DNA from: Actinomycetota bacterium
GTDB lineage: Bacteria > Actinomycetota > Geothermincolia > Geothermincolales > RBG-13-55-18
DNA: 64,000 bases
Assembly: GCA_013178005.1 (NCBI GenBank)
Contig: JABLXL010000001.1
Location: 62,001 to 126,000 of the forward strand
Reading direction: 5' to 3'
Part shown: positions 26,394-33,390 of the stretch, one piece after another
Position numbering within the stretch: the first letter of the stretch is position 1
How the letters are laid out: each line of letters opens with the position of its first letter
Position numbers and translations under genes: made by a program
Notes under the pieces: model-generated
Told to the model about the DNA's origin: nothing
Databases searched by the model: none
What the model saw: the letters and a program-made list of their open reading frames with translations, nothing else

Positions 26394-28841
26394 TCAGTCC
26401 AGGGGGTAACCCTCGGTGTTGTGTCCGCCCACGATGCTCCCGTTGTACTGGAAATACACGGGACGCTCGGCCATGATGGGCACGTCCGAGGACACCTTGA
26501 TGGACACGTCCCCGTGGGCGTTGTCGTGCACCCCGATCCCCAGGCCATCGCCGTGCACGGCCACGGTGGCGCGGGAGCGCGCCTTTACCGTGAGCTCCTT
26601 GCGCACGTTGTTCCCGTCCCCGCAGAGGTAGTCGAGGGTCACCTTCGCGGGGGCGTCCCCTGGGTTTTGTAGGCAGAGCCAGGTATGGAAACCGGGCCTG
26701 GTGCATCCCTCGGCGAAGTACCATTCCTGGGAGGGAGCCGCCGCGCCCATGACGTTGGACCCCCCATCCCAGGCCCCGTTGTAGTTGAAGTACATGGGAC
26801 GCTCCGCCACCACCGGGCGGTCCGAGGACACCTTGATGGACACGTCCCCGTGGGCGTTGTCGTGCACCCCTATCCCTTCGGTGTCGCCATGCACGGCAAC
26901 GGTGTATCGCGCCCTCGCCCGGACCGCCACCGTCTTGCGCACGTTGGCGCCGTCGCCGCAGAGGTAATCGAGGGTCACGTGGGCGTCTTCCTCGCCGGGG
27001 TTCTGCAGGGTGAGCCAGGTATGGAAACCGGGCCTGGTGCAGCCCTCGGCGAAGAACCACTCTTCCCGCGGAGCATCCACGGCCATGACGTTGTGCCCTC
27101 CGGACCAGGTGCCGTTGCCGCTCTGGTAATTGAAATACAGCGCCCGCTCCGCGATGAGCCCCTCCTGGTCGGAGATGATGGAGGCGCTTACCTCCTGGCC
27201 GTCTATGGTGGTGTTCACGGGCACGGTCATGCGCGATCGCGGAGGGATGGTCACCACCTTGATCACCGATAGCCCGCTGGGCATCAGGTACCTTATCTGG
27301 ACCATGATCTCGTGGTCCAGGGGGTTCATGAGCAATATCCACTGGCTGAAGCCCTTGCCCGTGTAGCCCTCCGCCAGGTAACAGCGGCTTTTCACGGCCT
27401 CGGGAGGCCAGATGTCCGGGACCTCCTCGTGGCTGTAGGAGGCGCTGTGCCGGGCGTCCTTGCGGAACATGGGCCAGGCGGCCTTGTCGGCGCGGTAAGG
27501 ACCCGTCTCCCAGCAGAAGAGCTTGCCCGTCTGCCCATCGGCGCCGGTAGCGATGATAAGCTCGGTGCGCCCGTCAGCGTCGATGTCGCCCACCGCCACG
27601 CTGTTGAACATGTTGCCGCCCATGTCCGCGTCCAGCACGTGTTCCCCGTTGGGGTCGTAGGCCATGATGGACAGGCCTTCGGAGATGATCACGTCCATGT
27701 CGCCGTCGCCGTCGATGTCCGCGATGGCCGGGGAGCCCATCTTCTGCACCGGCCAGAAGCAGCGCGTCCACTTTACCTTCCCGTCGTGTTCCCAGACATA
27801 GATATTGTTATCCAGGGAGCCCAGGGCGACCTCGTAGAAGCCGTCGCCGTCGATGTCTGCGACGGCGGGGGAGCCGAAGTTGTTGTTGCCGGTGTTCACG
27901 GGCCAGCCGGGGAGGCTCTCGCCGCGGTAGTTGAAGGCGTAGACGTGCTTGCCGTCGGCGTAGGAGAGGTAATTCCCCGCTCCGGGGTTGGTGTTCTGCC
28001 AGAAGAGGCCCGTGCCCACGATGACGTCGGGGAACCCGTCGCGGTCCAGGTCGGCTATGGCCGGGGAGGACCATATCACCTGGGGCAGGCATTTAGGCCA
28101 CCCGTTCTTGATGGAGCCGTCCCCCTCGAAAACGTAGAGCAAGCCGCCGCGAGGCCAGGGCCAGTTGGGGCCTCCCCAGCAGTCGGCGCCTATGGCCACC
28201 TCGTCCTTTCCGTCCAGGTCGATGTCCGCGCAGGCGGGCGAGGACCACACGGTGTCGGCGTTGTAGTACTGCCAGGCCACCGGGCCTTCATAGTGCCAGG
28301 CGGTTATGTAATGGCCCCAGGAGCCCACCACGATCTCCAGGTTCCCGTCTCCGTCCAGGTCCCCGCAGGAAGGGGAGGAGAAGACCTCCTTGTAGCCGAA
28401 GGCGGTGCCCGCGAACTTGGGCCAGCCCCAGGCGGACAGGGGTTGTCCCTGGCTGTTCAGGCCGTAAACGTACCCGTTGTCGCACCCGAAGAAGATCTCG
28501 AGCTTCCCGTCCCCGTCGCAGTCCACGGCCAGGGGGCTTGACTGGATAGGCGCCCCGGTATAGAAATCCCAGCGTATGCCGCCCCCGGCGTCCACGCAAT
28601 AGAAATGGCCGTTGCTGTTGCCTATGAGCACCTCCTGGCGGCCGTCCCCGTCGACGTCCGCGATGGTGGGGGAGGAGTGCTTGAACATGCTCCCCATGTC
28701 GTGCATCCATTCCAGCCTCCAGCCGGGGGGGTAGGTGTAGGCCGCTGCCCGGCGCTGCGGGAGCGCCAGCAGGGCGACCGCCGCAAGGCAAACGCATGCG
28801 ACGGCCAGGGGGATATAAACCAGGGTGTTCCGCGATCTCAA
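26394..28841 (-). CDS. Secreted FG-GAP beta-propeller protein with three C-terminal AEGxT repeat modules
   Basis: I place the start at TTG 28841: GGAGG lies 6 bases upstream and the product then begins MRSRNTL with a hydrophobic signal segment. A longer frame to 29099 is unlikely. The protein has 815 aa. Residues about 55-455 hold eight FG-GAP/VCBS repeats, each with a calcium-type D-x-D-x-D-G loop (ADVDGDGRQEVLIG, ADIDGDGFYEVALG and so on), forming a propeller. From about 484 there are three modules of about 110 aa containing W.FAEGCTRPGFHTW, LQNPG, VHGD.GIGVHDNAHGD and ERPMYFNYNG. The last ends at a natural boundary (GGHNTEG). Predicted envelope or extracellular location; the ligand is unknown. 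Confidence 0.88.
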   Translation of the reverse strand: MRSRNTLVYIPLAVACVCLAAVALLALPQRRAAAYTYPPGWRLEWMHDMGSMFKHSSPTIADVDGDGRQEVLIGNSNGHFYCVDAGGGIRWDFYTGAPIQSSPLAVDCDGDGKLEIFFGCDNGYVYGLNSQGQPLSAWGWPKFAGTAFGYKEVFSSPSCGDLDGDGNLEIVVGSWGHYITAWHYEGPVAWQYYNADTVWSSPACADIDLDGKDEVAIGADCWGGPNWPWPRGGLLYVFEGDGSIKNGWPKCLPQVIWSSPAIADLDRDGFPDVIVGTGLFWQNTNPGAGNYLSYADGKHVYAFNYRGESLPGWPVNTGNNNFGSPAVADIDGDGFYEVALGSLDNNIYVWEHDGKVKWTRCFWPVQKMGSPAIADIDGDGDMDVIISEGLSIMAYDPNGEHVLDADMGGNMFNSVAVGDIDADGRTELIIATGADGQTGKLFCWETGPYRADKAAWPMFRKDARHSASYSHEEVPDIWPPEAVKSRCYLAEGYTGKGFSQWILLMNPLDHEIMVQIRYLMPSGLSVIKVVTIPPRSRMTVPVNTTIDGQEVSASIISDQEGLIAERALYFNYQSGNGTWSGGHNVMAVDAPREEWFFAEGCTRPGFHTWLTLQNPGEEDAHVTLDYLCGDGANVRKTVAVRARARYTVAVHGDTEGIGVHDNAHGDVSIKVSSDRPVVAERPMYFNYNGAWDGGSNVMGAAAPSQEWYFAEGCTRPGFHTWLCLQNPGDAPAKVTLDYLCGDGNNVRKELTVKARSRATVAVHGDGLGIGVHDNAHGDVSIKVSSDVPIMAERPVYFQYNGSIVGGHNTEGYPLD

Positions 28842-29297
28842 TTCCGGCCTCCTGTCGTCTGCTCGAACTCGCTGCGCTGGCCCGTCCCCATCCCATAATG
28901 GCTTGGGGATCTTGCTGGTTCCCGTGCGGCCTCGGGCCTTGTGCCCCGGGACCGCCTGACCGCGGCTAGATGCATGCTCCGGGCCGCCGGCGCGTATCAC
29001 CCGGGAGGCAACCAATGCTCGCCTCCCCGGGAATCCCTCTCCTGCCAGGGTTTTCTTTAAGAGGCGCCTTTTCCGGGGCGACCGGGAAAAACGCCACATA
29101 AATCACAACGATGCGAAGAGCTGTAAATAACGCCTCCGAATCGCTTATAATGTAATTCGACTTCCGGGGGGGCTCACTTGATACGATTGCGGGTCATTGC
29201 TCGCGAAGGGGTTGATCCTTGTCAATCACCGGCATAAGACGCGATCTGCCTCGGCGGCCGAACCGCCACAAGCGCGGGGGTTTAAAATTGCCCCGTT
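28842..29297. other. Divergent intergenic region, 456 bases
   Basis: It separates the minus-strand propeller gene from the plus-strand GT2 gene. The part near 29090-29160 is distinctly AT-richer than its surroundings and contains the TATAAT listed separately. I see no gene; the minus-strand extension of the propeller frame through here lacks a domain and a ribosome site. Confidence 0.4.
29122..29151 (+). promoter_or_regulatory. Candidate sigma70-type promoter for the GT2 gene
   Basis: A perfect TATAAT at 29146-29151 sits in an AT-rich patch. TGTAAA at 29122-29127 is a three-of-six match to the -35 consensus with an 18-base spacer. It points toward the glycosyltransferase starting at 29298. 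Confidence 0.35.
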
Positions 29298-30836
29298 ATG
29301 GGCAGTAGATATCGCGGGCGCGGAGGAAGAGGATTGGGCACTCGATCGGACGTGGAAAAGCGGAGCATGGAGACGGAAGAGCGGCCTCTGGCCAGCGTGG
29401 TGATCGCCAATTTCAGGGGCGAGACGCTCCTTGCGCCCTGCCTGGATTCCCTGCGAGCCCAGGACACGGACCTCCCCTTCGAGGTCATCGTGGTGGACGA
29501 CGGCTCCGATGACGGAAGCGCCGAAATCGTGACCTCGCGCTATCCCGAGGTGAAGCTGCTGGTGAACCGCCGGAACATGGGCCCAGCGGCCGCCAAGAAC
29601 GTGGGGGCTGCGGAGGCAAGGGGGGATTACATCGCCTTCCTGGACAACGACGTCGAGCTTCACCCCTCCTGGATGAAATATATGCTGGAGGCCATGACCG
29701 CGGACCACGACGGACTGGGCGCGTGCGCCTCTCACATCATGCTCAACGGCCACTCCACCGTGCTCAACAGCACGGGAGGCCTCATAAACATGCTGGGATA
29801 CGCCTGGGACCGGGGTATCTTCAACGAGGACTCCAGGACCTACTCCTATTCGCAGCGGGTGATGTACGCCTGCACCGCGGCGATGATGATTAAGAGGGGG
29901 GTGTTCGAGGAGCTGGGCGGCTTCGACGAACGCTACCGCTACCTTTTCGAGGACGTAGACCTGGGGTGGCGGATGAACATCCGCGGCTACCGGGTGGCAT
30001 ACGAGCCCCGGGCTGTGGCCAGGCACCTCCTCTCCTCAACCATGGGAAGACGCCGCCTCCGCAACCAGTACCTCTACGAGCGGAATCGCCTGCGCGCGCT
30101 GATCAAGAACATGGAGAGGGAGACCTTGAGGCTGGTGAGAAAAGAGCTCGTTTTCTGGTTCGGCCAGCGCATGCGCTCGGAGATGGAGAGCGGACTGACC
30201 GCGCGCCAGAAGGCCGTCCTCCCCCTGCGCATGGCCCAGGCATTGGCCTGGAACCTGATCCGCCTGCCGGATACCTTGCGCCTCAGGAAGGAGGTGGCCG
30301 ATACGCGCGTGGTGAGCGACCTGGAGCTCATTTCCGCGGGCGTGCTGTGCCCCCAGATCGGAGAACCCCCCGTGGGGCTCGATCCCAGGGGCAACGGGAA
30401 CGGAAACGGCATCGGGATTGACGAAAGGGAGCTCGGAACCAAGGTGGAGATGGCGCGCGCGAAGCCCGCAGCCCTGGGTCCGGGTTGGTACGACCCGGAA
30501 ACCGACGTCCGCGGGGTCTCCTTCCGCTGGACGGCGGAAAGCGCCTCGGTTTACCTGAGGTCGGGGAGAAGGCGCCGCCAACTCTGCATCCGCACGGTGA
30601 TGGCCCATCCCGACGGCCTTTCGCGAGTCGCGGTGAGGATAGACGGCCGCCAGGTCTCCACCTTCGAAGCTCCCAACGGGTACCACGTTCACCGCATCCC
30701 CCTGACCCATCCCGTCGAGCCTGGCTTGCGCGAGGTGGAGCTCCGGGTGGAAAATCCCTTCCGGCCCAGGGACACGCTGCGGGTCGAGGACCGCCGCACC
30801 CTCGGCATTGCGGTGGCGTACGTAGGGCTGCACTAA
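29298..30836 (+). CDS. GT2-family glycosyltransferase with C-terminal beta-sandwich domain
   Basis: 512 aa from ATG 29298; ATG 29367 (489 aa) starts closer to the conserved core and is equally possible. The GT-A core has VIVVDDGSDDGSAEIV, NRRNMGPAAAKN and the metal-binding-type motif FLDNDVELHP, then YLFEDVDLGWR, so it is a membrane-associated inverting glycosyltransferase. A Gly/Asn-rich linker (about 365-377) leads to a separate C-terminal domain of about 119 aa opening GPGWYDPETD and FRWT, predicted beta-sandwich. A related GW.D.E...RWT block is inserted in the GT4 protein at 31322. The first palindrome of an array begins directly after the TAA. Confidence 0.88.
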   Translation: MGSRYRGRGGRGLGTRSDVEKRSMETEERPLASVVIANFRGETLLAPCLDSLRAQDTDLPFEVIVVDDGSDDGSAEIVTSRYPEVKLLVNRRNMGPAAAKNVGAAEARGDYIAFLDNDVELHPSWMKYMLEAMTADHDGLGACASHIMLNGHSTVLNSTGGLINMLGYAWDRGIFNEDSRTYSYSQRVMYACTAAMMIKRGVFEELGGFDERYRYLFEDVDLGWRMNIRGYRVAYEPRAVARHLLSSTMGRRRLRNQYLYERNRLRALIKNMERETLRLVRKELVFWFGQRMRSEMESGLTARQKAVLPLRMAQALAWNLIRLPDTLRLRKEVADTRVVSDLELISAGVLCPQIGEPPVGLDPRGNGNGNGIGIDERELGTKVEMARAKPAALGPGWYDPETDVRGVSFRWTAESASVYLRSGRRRRQLCIRTVMAHPDGLSRVAVRIDGRQVSTFEAPNGYHVHRIPLTHPVEPGLREVELRVENPFRPRDTLRVEDRRTLGIAVAYVGLH

Positions 30837-31134
30837 GGGTCGTATCTTTACTTTTTCATTCCGCCGCGGCGCAAGACATAAACCCAACGTAATCCCGGAA
30901 CAAAAAAGTCAAGATACGACCCGGGTTCTCGAACGCACCATGGGGTCGTATCTTTACTTTTTCATTCCGCCGCAGCGCAAGGCATAAACCCAAAGCCATC
31001 CCGGAACAAAAAAGTCAAGATACGACCCGGGTTCTCGAACGCACCATGGGGTCGTATCTTTACTTTTTCATTCCGCCGCGGCGCAAGGCATAAACCCAAA
31101 GCAATCCCGGAACAAAAAAGTCAAGAGACGACCC
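30837..31134. repeat. Array of three 86-bp palindromes with identical 20-bp spacers
   Basis: Copies lie at 30837-30922, 30943-31028 and 31049-31134, a 106-base period. The first begins immediately after the stop codon of the GT2 gene. The arms are GGGTCGTATCTT and AAGATACGACCC; pairing continues through ACTTTTT/AAAAAGT and TTCCG/CGGAA, giving a near-continuous stem of about 27 positions with three mismatches. The spacers read GGGTTCTCGAACGCACCATG. Compared with the array at 17935, the arm base G is replaced by A and its partner C by T, so pairing is kept. Confidence 0.93.
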
Positions 31135-31321
31135 GGGTTCCAGGCATCGGCCCTCGCTGGGCAAGAGGTTTAATCTTGACCGGGTTTACCGTCTCGCCTC
31201 CATGGGATAACCTATCCGGGGAGAGGGGCGTGGGTTATGGGAAAGGACCCCGCAAGGTCCGCTCGCCGGCCTCTGCGTGCCGGCGAGAACGCGGGAGCGT
31301 GAAAGTGGAGAAGCCGGCGAC

Positions 31322-33046
31322 ATGCGCATACTCCTGGTGACCTATAGGTACGGGAAGGATATTCCCGGCGGGGGGGAGAGATACCTGCGGGAGTTGATGA
31401 CCCGTCTCGCCGCGAGAGGCCATCATGTGGACGTGTTCACCACGCGCTCGCAGCGCATGATAACAACCCCTTTCAATTACCTGGTATGGGACAACTACTT
31501 GCCTGGCGGAGAAGAGGAAGACGCGGGGGTGAGAGTCCGCCGCTTCGAAGTGCGAAACCCCAGGCCCAGGCGGGCGCGGCGCATCGTGGACGATATCCTG
31601 GCCATGCAGGAAAGGGAGAGGGAAAACCCCGCCTTTGCGGCCCTCATGGAGGAGGCCATCGCCGGCTCTGACGAGCACTGCTTTCTGTGCGGCTGGCATG
31701 ACGCGGAGACCTGGGATGACGGTCCGGCGCGCTGGACGCGTCGCTCGGCGGTCCTGGTGCTGGGCGGAGAAGGGCTAGAGGGGTTGGTGATCGAGGCCTA
31801 TCCCTATATGGACACCAACCTGCAGGTGGAAGTCCCGGGAGAGGGGTCCTGGGAATTCGAGCTCTCCATGGGGAGGTCCCGGGAGCTCAAAGTGGCCTTC
31901 GGACCTCGCCGCTCCGCTGTGGTCAGGATCCTGGTGCCGGGGACGGCGCGCCCGCCGGGAGACGCAAGGGAGGTGGGACTCGCGGTGCGCCGGGTGGCGG
32001 CCCTTACGCAGACCGGGGAGCGCGACTTGGACCTGGGGAGGGGCTGGAGGGAGTTTTTAAACACGGCGTGGGAATCGGCGCTATCGAGCATTCTATGGGG
32101 GATGGCGGAACGCAGGCCGCATCGCGCCATCAGGCGCCACCGCTACATCATGGGCCCCCGCTCGCCGCTCCTGGAGCGGGAGGTGATGACCGCGGCATCG
32201 GGGTACGACGTGATTCTGGGAGCGATGGTGCCCATGACCACCCTGGAGCTGGCCTGGAAGGCGTCCCGTGCGGCCGGCCGGCCCTTCGTGGCCTTCCCGC
32301 TTTTCCACGCTCGCGACCCCAACCACTACTGGGCTCATTTCAGGAAAGCCTTGGAGGGCGCGGCGGGGGTCGAGGCCAACTCCGGCGCGGTGGAGGAGCT
32401 GATGAGGGGATGGGGGCTCTCGTCTTTCGCCGTCGGGCCCGGATACGATCTCGACGAGTTTTCCTCCCCCGATATCGACGGCCACAGGTTCAGGGAGGAC
32501 TTCGGCTTCGGAAACCAGCCTATCCTGCTCTGGGTGGGGAGGAAGAACGAGTACAAGGGATACCGCGACGCCATGGCCGCCCTGCGCCTGGTGAGGGAAA
32601 AGGAACCCGAGGCCCTGCTGGTGATGATCGGTCCTGACGAGGACAACCTGCCCGTGAGCCAGGAAGGCGTCTTCTACCTTGGGGCGCAGCCCCGCCGCGT
32701 GGTGCTGGATGCCTTCGACGCATGCGACGCCCTCCTCTTCCCCTCGCTGCACGAGAGCTTCTGCCTGGTTTTCGGGGAGGCCTGGTTAAGGGGAAGGCCC
32801 GTGCTGGGCAACGCCTACTGCGCCGCGGCGCGTGGCATCATAGACCACGGCGTGGACGGCTACTTATGCGGGGACGTGGAGGACTACGCGTGTCGCGCAC
32901 TGGAGCTCATCGAGGACCCGAGCCTCGCCCGCCTCATGGGGGAGCGGGGCAGGGAGAAAATGATGGCCACGCGAGGATGGGACCTCCTGGTGGAGCGCCT
33001 GGAGGCAAAACTCCTCCAGGTCGCGGGAATTCAACCCGAGGACTGA
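31322..33046 (+). CDS. GT4-type glycosyltransferase with an inserted beta-sandwich domain
   Basis: 574 aa. ATG 31322 is chosen because GGAGAAG precedes it and the product begins MRILLVTYRYGKDIPGGGERY, the classic GT4 N-terminus; GTG 31277 is a weaker alternative. Residues about 118-232 (CFLCGWHDAET, PARWTRRSAVLVL) form a beta-rich insertion between the two halves of the N-terminal Rossmann domain, resembling the C-terminal domain of the neighbouring GT2 protein. The C-terminal domain has PILLWVGRKNEYKGY and the E-x7-E motif in HESFCLVFGEAW. The remaining bases from the palindrome array to this start (31135-31321) hold no gene. Confidence 0.85.
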   Translation: MRILLVTYRYGKDIPGGGERYLRELMTRLAARGHHVDVFTTRSQRMITTPFNYLVWDNYLPGGEEEDAGVRVRRFEVRNPRPRRARRIVDDILAMQERERENPAFAALMEEAIAGSDEHCFLCGWHDAETWDDGPARWTRRSAVLVLGGEGLEGLVIEAYPYMDTNLQVEVPGEGSWEFELSMGRSRELKVAFGPRRSAVVRILVPGTARPPGDAREVGLAVRRVAALTQTGERDLDLGRGWREFLNTAWESALSSILWGMAERRPHRAIRRHRYIMGPRSPLLEREVMTAASGYDVILGAMVPMTTLELAWKASRAAGRPFVAFPLFHARDPNHYWAHFRKALEGAAGVEANSGAVEELMRGWGLSSFAVGPGYDLDEFSSPDIDGHRFREDFGFGNQPILLWVGRKNEYKGYRDAMAALRLVREKEPEALLVMIGPDEDNLPVSQEGVFYLGAQPRRVVLDAFDACDALLFPSLHESFCLVFGEAWLRGRPVLGNAYCAAARGIIDHGVDGYLCGDVEDYACRALELIEDPSLARLMGERGREKMMATRGWDLLVERLEAKLLQVAGIQPED

Positions 33047-33114
33047 GAGGGCTTTCCTCGATCAAGGAAGCGCAATCCATAAGCTTATCTCCAGGTCGTG
33101 GGCTTCAAATAAAG

Positions 33115-33241
33115 GGAAGACAGGAAGGGTCGTATAGCTTGTAAGGGAACCCCCGTCACCAGCCATCCCTGGTGTAGGGCATTGAGTCAACCGCGCGGAA
33201 GACAGTAAAGGTCGTATAGCTTGTAAGGGAACCCCCGTCAC
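33115..33241. repeat. Two copies of a 45-bp element, 82-bp period
   Basis: Bases 33115-33159 recur at 33197-33241 with few differences; the core GGTCGTATAGCTTGTAAGGG plus ACCCCCGTCAC is identical. The opening GGTCGTAT resembles the left arm of the 86-bp palindromes but the rest does not. The region 33047-33390 otherwise holds no gene. Confidence 0.85.
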
Positions 33242-33248
33242 GTATAAT
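33221..33248 (+). promoter_or_regulatory. Candidate promoter for the glycoside-hydrolase-like gene, -35 inside the second repeat copy
   Basis: TTGTAA at 33221-33226 and a perfect TATAAT at 33243-33248 are separated by 16 bases. The -35 lies within the second copy of the 45-bp repeat. The first copy has the same TTGTAA but no -10 at the matching place. The gene starts 142 bases downstream. Confidence 0.42.
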
Positions 33249-33390
33249 CGTCAAAGGAACAAGTCGGGCCGGGGCATGAAGGTGGGTAAGAATCGGTGTC
33301 GAGGACCGGTAGAGGAAAGCGACGCCGGGACGTTTATACCGGTGTGAAGCGGACGGAAGGCTGGATGGCCGTGAGCGGAAAAGGAGGATC

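Noticed and set aside
28842..29099. N-terminal extension of the propeller protein
   Set aside because: No ribosome site, Arg-rich sequence, and it would bury the signal peptide 86 residues in.
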